Part shown: one piece after another, positions 39,728 to 49,668 of the stretch
Layout: each line of letters starts with the position of its first letter
Numbering within the stretch: the stretch's first letter is position 1
Origin: Clostridium caldaquaticum
Lineage (GTDB): Bacteria; Bacillota; Clostridia; Clostridiales; Clostridiaceae
DNA length: 64,000 nucleotides
Reading direction: 5' to 3'
Assembly: GCF_023806125.1 (NCBI RefSeq)
Contig: NZ_JAMSKT010000006.1
Location: forward strand, 90,418-154,417
The notes under the pieces: model-generated
Seen by the model: only the letters and a program-made list of their open reading frames with translations
What the model was told of the DNA's origin: nothing
Databases searched by the model: none
Translations under genes and position numbers: made by a program

Positions 39728-40783
39728 ATGACATTGTATGAATTATTAGCAATAACCATTAGCAAAGATGCGTCGGATTTACACCTGACAGTTGGATCTC
39801 CTCCAATAGTAAGAGTAAATGGCGATTTAGTTAGAATTAATTCTGAAAAGTTATTATCAAACCATACAGAACAGTTTGTAAAAGAGATATTAAGTGATGA
39901 GGAATATAGAACTTATAATACTAGAGGGGAAATTGACACTTCTTATTCGGTAGCAGGACTTGGTAGGTTTAGAATTAACATATTTAAACAAAGAGGAAGT
40001 GATGCTTTAGCTATAAGGGTAGTTGCGTTGAAAATACCTACACTTAGTGAATTAAATTTTCCGCCTATAGTGAAAGAACTTACTGAAAAGCAAAGAGGAT
40101 TGGTTTTGGTTACGGGTCCTACTGGAAGTGGGAAAAGTACTACTTTAGCTGCAATGATAAATCAAATAAACTCATCAAGAGCAGCACATATTATAACTCT
40201 TGAAGATCCAGTAGAATATTTGCATAAACATAATAAATCTATAATAAATCAAAGAGAAATTGGGAAAGATAGTCTTAGTTACCAAAATGCATTAAAATCG
40301 GTACTTAGAGAAGACCCAGATGTTATTTTGGTGGGGGAGATGAGAGACTTAGAGACTATATCAATAGCTATAACAGCAGCTGAAACAGGACACTTAGTTT
40401 TGTCAACTCTTCACACTATTGGTGCTGCGAAAACTATTGATAGAATAATAGATGTGTTTCCACCTCACCAACAAACTCAAATTAGAGTTCAGCTTGCATC
40501 TGTACTTCAAGGTATAATATCACAGCAGTTAATTCCTAAGGCATTTGATATTGGAAGAGTTGCTGCGTTAGAAATTATGATAGCTACACCTGCAATACAA
40601 AATTTAATTCGGGAAGGTAAGACTCATCAAATTGAATCAGTAGTTCAGACAGGATTAAAATATGGGATGAAAACTATGGATATGGCACTTGCTGAATTAT
40701 GCAGAAAAAATATTATAAGTAATGAAGATGCTTTAACTTACTCTACAAATAAAGATATTCTTCAAAGAATGATTACTTTATAA
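39728..40783 (+). CDS. pilT: PilT-type retraction ATPase
   Basis: This 351-residue secretion ATPase has an N-terminal PAS-like domain (SDLHLTVGSPPIVRVNG), Walker A GPTGSGKST, the Asp box, Walker B VILVGEMRD and the HLVLSTLHT His box. The AIRVV stretch and C-terminal part match PilT. The ATG at 39728 has GGAGGTTAAG in front. There is no pilB, pilC, pilin or peptidase gene in the window, so the rest of the type IV pilus must be elsewhere, or the protein acts alone. Confidence 0.9.
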   Translation: MTLYELLAITISKDASDLHLTVGSPPIVRVNGDLVRINSEKLLSNHTEQFVKEILSDEEYRTYNTRGEIDTSYSVAGLGRFRINIFKQRGSDALAIRVVALKIPTLSELNFPPIVKELTEKQRGLVLVTGPTGSGKSTTLAAMINQINSSRAAHIITLEDPVEYLHKHNKSIINQREIGKDSLSYQNALKSVLREDPDVILVGEMRDLETISIAITAAETGHLVLSTLHTIGAAKTIDRIIDVFPPHQQTQIRVQLASVLQGIISQQLIPKAFDIGRVAALEIMIATPAIQNLIREGKTHQIESVVQTGLKYGMKTMDMALAELCRKNIISNEDALTYSTNKDILQRMITL

Positions 40784-40886
40784 AAAAATAAGATAAAACA
40801 TTAAAATATTTTTAATAATTAATAAATCCCTATAGTAATTAGCAAAATTTTATGCTAAAATATCTGTGAACTAGGGGGGAATAATA

Positions 40887-42152
40887 TTGGATATTATTAA
40901 ATTAGTAATGCAATTTGGTTCAAGAGCTTTAAGCAATGTAGTTTTTATTATCTCTATGTATTATTTATGTATTTCCTTTTTTGGTCTATATAGAAAAAAG
41001 GAATCCAATATGTTAGAACCTAAGAAAAGTTTTGCCTTAATTGTTGCAGCACATAATGAGGAAACAGTAATTCAAGATATTATACATAGTTTAAAAAGGT
41101 TAGATTATCCTAATCAATTATATGATATTTTTGTAATTGCAGATAATTGTACAGATAAAACAGCAGCAAAAAGCAGAGCAGCTGGAGCTATTGTATATGA
41201 AAGATTCAGTAAATCTAAAAGAGGCAAAGGCTATGCTCTTGAGTGGATGTTTGATAAGATATTTAAAATGGATAAAAAATATGATGCTGTTATTATTTTT
41301 GATGCAGATAATCTTGTTTCCAGGAATTTTTTAAAGGAAATGAATAAAAAACTATGTGAAGGATTTAAAGTAGTTCAAGGATATCTTGATAGTAAAAATC
41401 CACATGACACTTGGATTACGGGTGCATATTCTGTTGCGTTTTGGACCTCAAATAGAATGTTTCAATTATCAAGACAGAATTTAGGTTTATCTAATCAATT
41501 AGGTGGAACTGGGTGCTGTATAGATACAGAAATATTAAAAGAATTAGGTTGGGGAGCAACTTGTCTTACTGAAGATTTAGAGTTTACTTGTAAGTTAGTT
41601 TTAAATGGACATAAGGTAGGTTGGGCTCATGACGCTGTTGTTTATGATGAAAAACCGCTTACTCTTTCTCAGTCCTGGTGGCAGAGAAAAAGATGGATGC
41701 AGGGATATGCAGATGTAGCAAGCAGATATTTTTTTAAGTTAATAAAAAAGGCTGTAAAAGAACTTGACTTTACTGCGTTTGATTGTGCTTTATATAGTGT
41801 TCAGCCACTAATTATAGTTGTGCTAGGTGTGGCAACAATAATTGACGGTTTAACAAGGATTAATAACATACCTGAGCTCATTAACTCAATTATAAATATT
41901 AATCATGTCAGTGTGATAGCAATCATACTATCAATTGTTGCAGTACTGCAGTTTATATATACTCCTATAATATTATTATTGGATAAAAAGCTTAGTTTTA
42001 AAGTATTCTTATATTATTTAATATTTCCTATCTATACTATTACTTGGATACCTATATCAGTTCAAGGAATTCTTGATAAAAATAAAAAGGAATGGAGTCA
42101 TACGCTACATACCAGAAGTGTTAACATTACAGATTTAGAAAAGGTAAATTAA
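40887..42152 (+). CDS. GT2 family membrane glycosyltransferase
   Basis: This 421-residue enzyme has a GT2 catalytic domain: VAAHNEE, IADNCTD, the FDADN (DxD-type) motif, TEDLEF for the catalytic Asp, and QRKRW (QxxRW). One N-terminal helix and three to four C-terminal helices flank it. The motif set is that of processive or polysaccharide-type synthases. The product is unknown. It starts at TTG 40887 behind AGGGGGGAA. Confidence 0.85.
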   Translation: MDIIKLVMQFGSRALSNVVFIISMYYLCISFFGLYRKKESNMLEPKKSFALIVAAHNEETVIQDIIHSLKRLDYPNQLYDIFVIADNCTDKTAAKSRAAGAIVYERFSKSKRGKGYALEWMFDKIFKMDKKYDAVIIFDADNLVSRNFLKEMNKKLCEGFKVVQGYLDSKNPHDTWITGAYSVAFWTSNRMFQLSRQNLGLSNQLGGTGCCIDTEILKELGWGATCLTEDLEFTCKLVLNGHKVGWAHDAVVYDEKPLTLSQSWWQRKRWMQGYADVASRYFFKLIKKAVKELDFTAFDCALYSVQPLIIVVLGVATIIDGLTRINNIPELINSIININHVSVIAIILSIVAVLQFIYTPIILLLDKKLSFKVFLYYLIFPIYTITWIPISVQGILDKNKKEWSHTLHTRSVNITDLEKVN

Positions 42153-42155
42153 AAG

Positions 42156-42185
42156 AAGGATAGCTTTAAGGCTATCTTTTTTTAT
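42156..42185 (+). terminator. Terminator of the glycosyltransferase gene
   Basis: AAGGATAGC (42156-42164) pairs with GCTATCTTT (42171-42179) with one G-U pair, and seven or more T follow. Confidence 0.8.
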
Positions 42186-42312
42186 TATAAAATTATTTTT
42201 TATATTAAAAATTTAATAAAATATGATATTTTTATTTAAAATTAAGAGGAAATAAACATTTTTTGTTGAATATATACAAATAGGGTTCTCTTATAAGGGG
42301 GGAAATGGCTTA

Positions 42313-43575
42313 ATGGATGAATACATAGTAGGTATCGATATAGGATCCTCAAAAATATGTGCTGCTGTTGGAAGAATAGATAAACAAGACAAACTTCAAA
42401 TTGTTGGGATTACTTCAGTCAGCTGTACTGGTTTAAAAAAAGGAACTGTTGTTAATATTGATAGCACATCAGAATCAATAAAGAATTGTTTAGAACAACT
42501 TGAAGAAATGATTGATATCAAAATAACTGGTGCTTATGTATCGTTGCCAGGAGGAATTTGTGAACTTGTATCTAGTAAAGGTGTTGTGGCAATTTCATCA
42601 CAAGACAGAGAAATTAGAAGCAATGATATTGACAGAGTTTTAAAAGCAGCTAAAATAATATCAGTACCATCTAACAAAGAAATTATTGGAGTAATACCTA
42701 AACAATATATTATTGATGGGTATGACAACATAAAGGATCCTTTAGGTATGTCTGGTATAAAATTAGAAGTAGATGCACACATAATTTTAGCTCAAACAAC
42801 GATAGTGAGTAATTTAGTAAAAAGTGTTAATAAAGCAGGTATAGAGGTTAATGGAATTGTATTAGAACCTTTAGCAATATCAGAAGCTGCCTTAAAAAAA
42901 GATGAGATTAATATGGGTACAGCTGTTGTAGATGTAGGAGCTGATAAAATAGATATTTCTATTTATAAAGGGGGTAATATACTACATACAGATATGATAC
43001 CCTTCGGAGGTAATATAATTACAAATGATATTGCAATTTGTCTTAAGATCCCTTTTTCAGAAGCTGAAAAAATTAAGATTAAATATGGAAGTTTAGAAAA
43101 GCTGAATGGTATTCAGCAAGCGCCTATAAAAGTTAATTCTACTTATAATAATTTTATTAATATAGAGCATTCAATTTTAGTTGATATAATTGAAGCTAGA
43201 GTGGATGAATTATTAAAGCTTATTAGAGTCAAGCTTTATGAAAGTGGATATTATGAAAATATTGCAGGTATTGTAATTGTAGGTGGAGGATTGTCTTTAT
43301 TTAATGGGGTTTGTGATTTAGGTAGAAAAATATTTGAAAGACCAGTTAGGATAGGTGCTCCTGAATATGTGGGTGCATCAAATCCAGTGTATAATACTGC
43401 TGTGGGAATAATTAAAGATGTTATCAATACATCTAGTTTTAATAAAATAAATAGAAATACAAGAGCATCTTCAGATGCAAATAGAACAAGAAAAGTAATA
43501 AATGAAAAAAATCAAGATATTAATGAAAAAAGTGTATTATCAAAAATTAAAGGATTTTTAGCAGATTTTTTCTAA
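42313..43575 (+). CDS. ftsA: Cell division protein FtsA
   Basis: FtsA is an actin-like protein that anchors FtsZ to the membrane. The 420 residues show the phosphate-1 motif GIDIGSSKICA, GTAVVDVGADKIDISIY and GIVIVGGGLSLFNG. A C-terminal amphipathic helix (VLSKIKGFLADFF) serves as membrane anchor. It is separated from ftsZ by 15 bases. Confidence 0.93.
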   Translation: MDEYIVGIDIGSSKICAAVGRIDKQDKLQIVGITSVSCTGLKKGTVVNIDSTSESIKNCLEQLEEMIDIKITGAYVSLPGGICELVSSKGVVAISSQDREIRSNDIDRVLKAAKIISVPSNKEIIGVIPKQYIIDGYDNIKDPLGMSGIKLEVDAHIILAQTTIVSNLVKSVNKAGIEVNGIVLEPLAISEAALKKDEINMGTAVVDVGADKIDISIYKGGNILHTDMIPFGGNIITNDIAICLKIPFSEAEKIKIKYGSLEKLNGIQQAPIKVNSTYNNFINIEHSILVDIIEARVDELLKLIRVKLYESGYYENIAGIVIVGGGLSLFNGVCDLGRKIFERPVRIGAPEYVGASNPVYNTAVGIIKDVINTSSFNKINRNTRASSDANRTRKVINEKNQDINEKSVLSKIKGFLADFF

Positions 43576-43590
43576 TGAGGAGGTATTATT

Positions 43591-44673
43591 GTGCTAGATT
43601 TTGATGTTGAGATTCAACAATTTGCTCAGATAAAAGTAATTGGTTGTGGTGGTGGAGGAAATAACGCTGTTAACAGAATGATTAAGAGCGGACTTAAAAA
43701 TGTAGAGTTTATAGCTGTTAATACTGATAAACAAGCATTAATGCTTTCGCAGGCATCACAAAAGATCCAAATAGGAGATAAGCTTACAAAAGGGCTAGGA
43801 GCTGGAGCAAATCCTGAAATCGGGATGAAGGCTGCAGAAGAAAGTAAGGAAGAAATTTCACAGGCAATTAAAGGTGCAGATATGGTGTTTATTACTGCAG
43901 GAATGGGCGGTGGAACAGGTACAGGAGCAGCACCTGTTATAGCTGAAATAGCTAAGTCAATGGGTATATTAACTGTAGGTGTTGTTACCAAGCCATTTCC
44001 TTTTGAAGGAAGAAAAAGAATGCTTCATGCAGAAATGGGAATTAAAAATTTAAAAGATAGAGTAGATACTCTTGTGACTATACCAAATGAGAGGTTACTT
44101 AGTATAGTTGATAAAAAAACTCCATTAGTAGAATCTTTTAAATTTGCTGATGACGTATTAAGACAAGGTGTACAAGGTATTTCAGACTTAATTACTATAC
44201 CAGGTCTTGTAAATTTAGACTTTGCTGATGTTAAAACTATAATGATAGATAAAGGTTTGGCACACATGGGTACTGGAGAAGGTAAAGGAGATAATAGGGC
44301 TCAAGAGGCTGCAAAGCAAGCTATATCAAGTCCTCTTTTAGAAACATCAATTGTTGGAGCTACAGGGGTATTATTAAATATTACTGGTGGTTCGGATTTT
44401 TCACTCATTGAAATGAATGAAGCTGCAGAAATAGTTCAGCAGGCTGCTGATCCTGATGCGAACATTATAGTAGGGGCAGTTATAGATGAAAATTTAAAAG
44501 ATGAAATAAGAATAACAGTAATTGCTACTGGTTTTGAAAATGGTAAAGGTGAGGTTAAAGCTGTAAATACACCTACAGGAAAAAATGAAGCTGCTTTCAC
44601 CTTGGAAAAAGAAAAATATGAAGAAGGCGATTTAGAAATACCTGCCTTTTTAAGAAGAACTTCCAAAAGATAA
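43591..44673 (+). CDS. ftsZ: Cell division GTPase FtsZ
   Basis: FtsZ is a tubulin-like GTPase that forms the Z-ring. The 360 residues include [13 protein letters not shown], the tubulin signature [11 protein letters not shown], the T7-loop region [10 protein letters not shown], and a short linker ending in the conserved C-terminal peptide (LEIPAFLRR) that binds FtsA. GTG start with GAGGAGGT. Confidence 0.97.
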   Translation: MLDFDVEIQQFAQIKVIGCGGGGNNAVNRMIKSGLKNVEFIAVNTDKQALMLSQASQKIQIGDKLTKGLGAGANPEIGMKAAEESKEEISQAIKGADMVFITAGMGGGTGTGAAPVIAEIAKSMGILTVGVVTKPFPFEGRKRMLHAEMGIKNLKDRVDTLVTIPNERLLSIVDKKTPLVESFKFADDVLRQGVQGISDLITIPGLVNLDFADVKTIMIDKGLAHMGTGEGKGDNRAQEAAKQAISSPLLETSIVGATGVLLNITGGSDFSLIEMNEAAEIVQQAADPDANIIVGAVIDENLKDEIRITVIATGFENGKGEVKAVNTPTGKNEAAFTLEKEKYEEGDLEIPAFLRRTSKR

Positions 44674-44700
44674 AAGTGCCTATTGGCACTTTTTTTTTAT
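44673..44700 (+). terminator. Terminator of ftsAZ
   Basis: AAAGTGCC (44673-44680) pairs with GGCACTTT (44685-44692), followed by a long T run. The stem starts at the last base of the ftsZ stop codon. Confidence 0.88.
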
Positions 44701-44778
44701 AACATTTAGAGAGTTTATATTTTTAATGGAATAATTTGGCGTTTTTTGAGGCTAAAAAATAATAAATTGTAATAGAAT

Positions 44779-44811
44779 ATGACAAAATTTTGAAATGAAT
44801 AGATATATAAT
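44779..44811 (+). promoter_or_regulatory. Candidate Spo0A-dependent promoter of spoIIGA-sigE
   Basis: ATGACA (44779-44784) and TATAAT (44806-44811) are 21 bp apart. This unusually long spacer recalls the Spo0A-activated spoIIG promoter of Bacillus (22 bp). A partial 0A-box (TTTTGTC on the minus strand, 44781-44787) overlaps the -35. Confidence 0.4.
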
Positions 44812-44832
44812 AAGTTTAAAGGGGGAGGTTAT

Positions 44833-45633
44833 ATGGTAATAAATTTAGATATTTTACTTTTAGAAAATATCATAGTGAATTATTTTCTTCTTTATATAAC
44901 TTCTCAAACAGTTAGGAACAGAAGAGAATTTAGAAAGATAATTTTACCTGCTTTAATAGGAGGTATTTATGTAATAACCTTGGTATTTCCAAAATTAAGT
45001 GTTTTTACCTCGTTTCCTTTTAAAATATTAGTTTCATTTTTAATGATTATACTTTTATTTAGAAAAAAAGGTATTGTATTTAATATTAAAGCATTATTAA
45101 TATATTTATTATATTCTATGCTTTTAGCAGGGCTATGTTTTTTTATAGAGCTTAACCAAAATAGTAATTTGCAAATTAATACTGTTATTGTAAATTTTAG
45201 TTATAAAAAGTTATTGTTATGTTTAATATTAATTTATTTGTTGATAGATAGGATAGTTGTATATGTAAGAGATAGAAAAGAGCTTAAATCGTTTATTTAT
45301 ACTATTGATATTATAAATAAGCATAAAAAGACAAGATTAAAAGCTTTTTTAGATACAGGAAACGAACTAAGAGAACCGGCAACAAATTTGCCTGTGATAA
45401 TAATAGAAAGAAGATATTTTAATGATTTTAACATAAACAATAATGAAAAATTATATATACCATATAAAGTGGTTGATGGACAAGGAGGAAAGCTAGAAGG
45501 TTTTAAACCAGAGTATGTAATAATATATAATGGAAGTGAAATGGAAAAAAGAGAAGTTGTAGTAGCATTTTGTGAAAATAGACTTAGTGCTTTTAATGAT
45601 TATAATGCTATTTTATCAAGGGGAATAATTTAA
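44833..45633 (+). CDS. spoIIGA: Sigma-E processing peptidase SpoIIGA
   Basis: This membrane aspartic protease cleaves pro-sigma-E. The 266 residues have five N-terminal membrane helices (about 1-145) and a cytoplasmic half with the catalytic Asp174 in [11 protein letters not shown]. It is directly followed by its substrate gene, sigE. RBS GGGGGAGG. Confidence 0.95.
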   Translation: MVINLDILLLENIIVNYFLLYITSQTVRNRREFRKIILPALIGGIYVITLVFPKLSVFTSFPFKILVSFLMIILLFRKKGIVFNIKALLIYLLYSMLLAGLCFFIELNQNSNLQINTVIVNFSYKKLLLCLILIYLLIDRIVVYVRDRKELKSFIYTIDIINKHKKTRLKAFLDTGNELREPATNLPVIIIERRYFNDFNINNNEKLYIPYKVVDGQGGKLEGFKPEYVIIYNGSEMEKREVVVAFCENRLSAFNDYNAILSRGII

Positions 45634-45649
45634 GATTTGGGGTGAATTT

Positions 45650-46357
45650 ATGTTTAGGTTGAAGGTTATATTAAATAGAATACTAGTAAAATTTAAAGTT
45701 TTTGTTAAAAAAATTTACTATATAGGTGGAAATGATGCTTTGCCGCCTCCGCTTAGTAAGGAAGAAGAAGAAGATTTAGTAACTAAATTAGTCCAGGGAG
45801 ATGAAAGCATAAGATCAATTCTTATAGAGAGAAATTTAAGGTTAGTGGTATACATAGCAAGAAAATTTGAAAATACAGGTGTTAATGTTGAAGATCTAAT
45901 TTCTGTAGGAACAATAGGGCTTATTAAAGCAGTTAATACCTTTGACCCTAATAAAAAAATTAAACTTGCAACATATGGTTCAAGGTGTATAGAAAATGAA
46001 ATTCTTATGTATCTTCGGAGGAACAGTAAGGTGAAGGCAGAAATATCTTTTTACGAACCATTAAATATTGATTGGGACGGGAATGAGCTTTTGCTTTCCG
46101 ATATATTAGGAACGGATAATGATGTTGTTTATAATTTAATAGAAGATGAAGTAGATAAACAACTTTTATTAGTTGCGATGAAAAAATTGAATAATAGAGA
46201 AAAGGAAATAGTACAATTAAGATTTGGGTTAAATGGTGAAGGTGAAAAAACACAAAAAGAAGTTGCTGATCTTCTCGGAATATCACAATCATACATATCA
46301 AGATTGGAAAAAAGAATAATTAAGAGATTAAAGAAAGAAATAAATAAGATGATATAG
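45650..46357 (+). CDS. sigE: RNA polymerase sigma-E factor (early mother-cell)
   Basis: This 235-residue sigma-70 family factor has an N-terminal pro-region of about 25-30 residues rich in Lys and hydrophobics, then region 2 ([28 protein letters not shown] is the type sequence) and region 4 with [21 protein letters not shown]. The position after spoIIGA and before sigG is diagnostic. Confidence 0.96.
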   Translation: MFRLKVILNRILVKFKVFVKKIYYIGGNDALPPPLSKEEEEDLVTKLVQGDESIRSILIERNLRLVVYIARKFENTGVNVEDLISVGTIGLIKAVNTFDPNKKIKLATYGSRCIENEILMYLRRNSKVKAEISFYEPLNIDWDGNELLLSDILGTDNDVVYNLIEDEVDKQLLLVAMKKLNNREKEIVQLRFGLNGEGEKTQKEVADLLGISQSYISRLEKRIIKRLKKEINKMI

Positions 46358-46368
46358 GGTTGTCTTTA

Positions 46369-46397
46369 GTATAAAAAACGGCTCCTGGGGAAATAAT
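46369..46397 (+). promoter_or_regulatory. Sigma-F-type promoter of sigG
   Basis: GTATA (46369-46373) and GGAAATAAT (46389-46397) are separated by 15 bp. These match the forespore sigma-F consensus GYATA-N15-GGNNANANT at every fixed position. It lies about 35 bases before the sigG start. Confidence 0.75.
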
Positions 46398-46432
46398 TTA
46401 AATGCTATTATTCTGAAGGGGCTGATGACAGG

Positions 46433-47206
46433 ATGATGATTAATAAAGTTGAAATTTGTGGTGTAAATACAGCAAAATTACCAGTTTTAAAAGAAAGTGA
46501 AATGAGGAAATTGCTCATAAGCATGAAAGATGGAGATGAAACTTGTCGTGAAAAGTTTATAAAAGGTAATTTAAGATTAGTTTTAAGTGTAATTCAAAGG
46601 TTTAATAATAGAGGCGAAAATGTAGATGATTTATTTCAAGTAGGGTGTATAGGATTAATAAAAGCTATAGATAATTTCGATTTATCACAGAATGTAAAAT
46701 TTTCAACTTATGCAGTACCTATGATAATCGGAGAAATTAGGAGATATCTTAGAGATAATAATTCTATTAGGGTAAGTAGATCTCTTAGAGATATAGCTTA
46801 CAGAGCTCTTCAAGTTAGAGATAAATTAGTTAGTGAAAATAATAAGGAACCTACTATATCTCAGATTGCAAAAGAATTAAAAGTTCCAAGAGAAGAGGTT
46901 GTATTCGCTCTAGATGCAATACAAGATCCAGTTTCATTATTTGAACCCATTTATCATGATGGCGGGGACGCCATATATGTTATGGATCAAATAAGTGATA
47001 ATAAAAATTTAGATGACAGCTGGCTTGAAAATATTTCTATAAAAGAAGCTATGAAAAAGTTAAACGATAGAGAAAAGCTTATACTTACGTTAAGGTTTTT
47101 TGATGGAAGGACACAGATGGAAGTTGCTGATGAGATAGGTATATCTCAAGCACAGGTTTCTCGATTAGAAAAAACAGCATTAAGACATATGAGAAAATAT
47201 GTATAA
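46433..47206 (+). CDS. sigG: RNA polymerase sigma-G factor (late forespore)
   Basis: This 257-residue sigma factor has region 2 (LRLVLSVIQRFNNRGENVDDLFQVG), region 3 (RSLRDIAYRALQVRDKL) and region 4 (MEVADEIGISQAQVSRLEKTALRHMRKY), plus the SigG-type N-terminus MINKVEICG. ATG 46433 and 46436 are both possible. It has its own sigma-F-type promoter in the gap after sigE. Confidence 0.95.
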   Translation: MMINKVEICGVNTAKLPVLKESEMRKLLISMKDGDETCREKFIKGNLRLVLSVIQRFNNRGENVDDLFQVGCIGLIKAIDNFDLSQNVKFSTYAVPMIIGEIRRYLRDNNSIRVSRSLRDIAYRALQVRDKLVSENNKEPTISQIAKELKVPREEVVFALDAIQDPVSLFEPIYHDGGDAIYVMDQISDNKNLDDSWLENISIKEAMKKLNDREKLILTLRFFDGRTQMEVADEIGISQAQVSRLEKTALRHMRKYV

Positions 47207-47232
47207 GAGCCTATAGGCTCTTTATTTTTTGA
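47205..47232 (+). terminator. Terminator of sigG
   Basis: AAGAGCC pairs with GGCTCTT (47205-47222), followed by TTATTTTTT. The left arm begins within the stop region. Confidence 0.8.
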
Positions 47233-47337
47233 CTTTATATGTTCATATAAGCTAAAGGATATACATATAAATTATATTAAGGTTAAAACACTATAAATAT
47301 TTTTTAAAATTATTTATATGTGAAGAGGAGGATAAAA

Positions 47338-47601
47338 ATGGAAACGTCAATGTATGCTATTGGTAATTTGAGAACTATGGAAGTTATTGATATATCAACG
47401 GGGGCCAAGCTTGGTTATATTAAAGATTTTAAAATTGATTGCAATGAGTACAAAGTTTTATCTTTATTATTACCTAATCAAAAAGTATCTTGGTTTAGTA
47501 AAAATGATAGTATTGAAATTCCTTGGTCTAGAGTAGTAAAAGTAGGAATAGATGTAATACTTGTCGACGGAAGCGATATAATACTTAATAATAGGGAGTA
47601 G
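47338..47601 (+). CDS. ylmC: YlmC/YmxH family sporulation protein
   Basis: This 87-residue PRC-barrel-type protein (LRTMEVIDISTGAKLGYIKD, IEIPWSRVVKVGIDVILVD) follows sigG as in Bacillus, where ylmC lies shortly after sigG. The ATG at 47338 follows GAGGAGGAT; six extra residues of the longer frame lie in the RBS. The molecular role is unknown. Confidence 0.88.
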   Translation: METSMYAIGNLRTMEVIDISTGAKLGYIKDFKIDCNEYKVLSLLLPNQKVSWFSKNDSIEIPWSRVVKVGIDVILVDGSDIILNNRE

Positions 47602-47677
47602 AAAAATGTAGATGAAAAGTGTATAATAAATAATAATATTATACTTTGTATACAATTTTATAAAGGATGTGAAAAAA

Positions 47678-48136
47678 TTGAAGTGTCCATACTGTGGCTA
47701 TGAAGAAAGCAAAGTAGTGGATTCAAGATCTACTGAAGATGATATGGCAATAAGAAGAAGAAGAGAGTGTTTAAAATGTAGTAAAAGATATACTACTTAT
47801 GAAAAAATTGAAGATATACCGATTCTTGTAATAAAGAAAGATTCAAGTAGAGAATATTTTGATAAATCAAAGATAATTAATGGATTGTTAAAAGCCTGCC
47901 AAAAAAGACCTATATCACGTCTACAAATTGAAAGTATTGCAAATGATGTAGAAAAACAATTAAGTAATCAGATGCTAACAGAAGTAAAATCTGACTATAT
48001 AGGTGAAATGATTATGGAAAGCTTAAAAAGTGTTGATGAGGTAGCTTATGTCAGATTTGCCTCTGTTTATAGACAATTTAAAGATATAAATACTTTTATG
48101 GAAGAGATTAAAAACTTAATGATTAACAAAGAATAA
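47678..48136 (+). CDS. nrdR: Transcriptional repressor NrdR
   Basis: NrdR is an ATP/dATP-sensing repressor of ribonucleotide reductase genes. From TTG 47678 the product begins MKCPYCGYEESKVVDSR, the family norm, and has 152 residues. It has a zinc ribbon (CPYC...CLKC) and an ATP-cone domain (about 46-136). The GTG at 47669 would overlap the RBS. Confidence 0.95.
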   Translation: MKCPYCGYEESKVVDSRSTEDDMAIRRRRECLKCSKRYTTYEKIEDIPILVIKKDSSREYFDKSKIINGLLKACQKRPISRLQIESIANDVEKQLSNQMLTEVKSDYIGEMIMESLKSVDEVAYVRFASVYRQFKDINTFMEEIKNLMINKE

Positions 48137-48158
48137 ATGCCCTTTGGGCATTTTTATT
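48135..48158 (+). terminator. Terminator of nrdR
   Basis: AAATGCCC (48135-48142) pairs with GGGCATTT (48146-48153), with a T-rich tail. It starts inside the stop codon. Confidence 0.8.
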
Positions 48159-48244
48159 ATGTGTTAAATTATAGTTAAGATTAAGTAAATATTGTTACAA
48201 TTATTTTAATGAGTGGTAAAATATTGTTATGAGGTGAAACTGTC

Positions 48245-48955
48245 ATGGATAAAATTATTATTGATGGATATGAGTTTCTTAGGGTACAGGCTGAAAAAGC
48301 TACTATGATTTTTTCAACTGCAAAGAATAACTTGAACTTTAATATTCACTGTGATGAAGGAAAAAATAATATTTTAAGATTAAAACAATGGTTTGGTTTA
48401 GATGATATTTCATATCTTTATCAGAAACATTCTGATAATGTATATATACAAGATGGAAATATTTATGAAGGTGATGGAATAATAACAAATAAAAAAAATA
48501 TAGGTATAGGAGTATTTACTGCTGATTGCGTTCCAGTTCTTCTTTACGATAAAGTAGAGAACGTAGTAGCTGCAGTACATAGCGGGTGGAAAGGAACGCT
48601 TTCCTGCATAACTATTAAGGCTTTAGAGAAAATGCAAAAAGAGTATGGTTGTAGTTTTAAAAATATAAATGCTTATATTGGACCTCATAACAGGATGTGT
48701 TGTTATGAAATAGGAGAAGATGTGGCAGATAAATTTAATAAAAGTGCTTTATATTCTGGTATAGAAATTATAAAGAATAATAAATTAAATTTAGAAAGAT
48801 GTATCGTAAGACAGTTAGAATATTTAGGAGTTTCTAGTAAGAATATAAATACAATGAATTTATGTACTTATTGCAACGAAGAAATACAATTATTTTCTTA
48901 TAGAAAATCAAAGGAAAATTACGGCAGGATGTTTTCTTTTATTTTTATAAAGTAA
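48245..48955 (+). CDS. pgeF: Peptidoglycan editing factor PgeF (YfiH/YlmD, multicopper-like fold)
   Basis: This 236-residue DUF152 protein has the metal-site motifs QKHSDNV, TADCVPVLL, VHSGWKGT and the later CYEIG. Older annotation calls it laccase-like or polyphenol oxidase. E. coli YfiH removes misincorporated serine peptides, and other members act on purine nucleosides. In Bacillus ylmD lies in the same block after sigG. Confidence 0.9.
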   Translation: MDKIIIDGYEFLRVQAEKATMIFSTAKNNLNFNIHCDEGKNNILRLKQWFGLDDISYLYQKHSDNVYIQDGNIYEGDGIITNKKNIGIGVFTADCVPVLLYDKVENVVAAVHSGWKGTLSCITIKALEKMQKEYGCSFKNINAYIGPHNRMCCYEIGEDVADKFNKSALYSGIEIIKNNKLNLERCIVRQLEYLGVSSKNINTMNLCTYCNEEIQLFSYRKSKENYGRMFSFIFIK

Positions 48956-48971
48956 CTTGGAGGGGAAGTTC

Positions 48972-49667
48972 GTGTCTGATTATAAAATTTTAATTGTAGA
49001 TGATGAAGAACATATACAAGAACTTATAAAGTTTAATCTTGAAAATAACGGATATAGGGTTATTTGTGCTTCAAATGGTATGGAAGCTTTGAAGCTTGCA
49101 AAATCAGAAAAGCCAGATTTAGTTTTGTTAGATTTAATGCTGCCAGGCATAGATGGATATGATGTTTGTAAAGAAATTAGAAGAGAGAATAGTATTTCTA
49201 ACATGCCAATTATCATGATAACTGCGAAAAGTGAGGAGTTGGATAAAATTTTAGGTTTAGAATTAGGGGCAGATGATTATATGACTAAACCATTTTCTGT
49301 AAGAGAGCTTTTGGCAAGAGTTAAAGCACTGCTTAGAAGAACATCTACACAGGCAATAGATATGTCTTATAAATTTGACAATATAACAGTAGATTTTGAA
49401 AAGCATGAGGTTACAAAAGAAGGAAAAAAAATAGATTTAACACTTAAAGAATTTGAAGTTTTAGAACTTCTAATTAAGAATAAGGGCAGAGTTATAACAA
49501 GAGAGTTTTTACTTGACAAAGTATGGGGATATGAATATATTGGAGAAACTAGAACTGTAGATGTTCATATTAGACATTTAAGGCAAAAAATTGAAGTGGA
49601 TGATAAATGCCCAAAGTATATAGAAACAATAAGGGGTGTAGGTTATAGATTTAATGTAGGAGACTAA
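48972..49667 (+). CDS. OmpR/PhoB-family response regulator (PhoP-like)
   Basis: This 231-residue response regulator has a receiver domain with the phosphorylated Asp54 (LLDLMLPG), acidic DDEE near the N-terminus and Lys in YMTKPFS. A C-terminal winged helix (GETRTVDVHIRHLRQKIE) follows. The GTG at 48972 has GGAGGGGAAG upstream. It is encoded with a histidine kinase, one base apart. Similarity to PhoP/PhoB suggests phosphate control, but no pst or pho target is in the window. Confidence 0.9.
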   Translation: MSDYKILIVDDEEHIQELIKFNLENNGYRVICASNGMEALKLAKSEKPDLVLLDLMLPGIDGYDVCKEIRRENSISNMPIIMITAKSEELDKILGLELGADDYMTKPFSVRELLARVKALLRRTSTQAIDMSYKFDNITVDFEKHEVTKEGKKIDLTLKEFEVLELLIKNKGRVITREFLLDKVWGYEYIGETRTVDVHIRHLRQKIEVDDKCPKYIETIRGVGYRFNVGD

Positions 49668-49668
49668 A

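Noticed and set aside
46358..46432. Extra small gene between sigE and sigG
   Set aside because: The gap holds the sigma-F-type promoter and leader only; no frame with an RBS is present.
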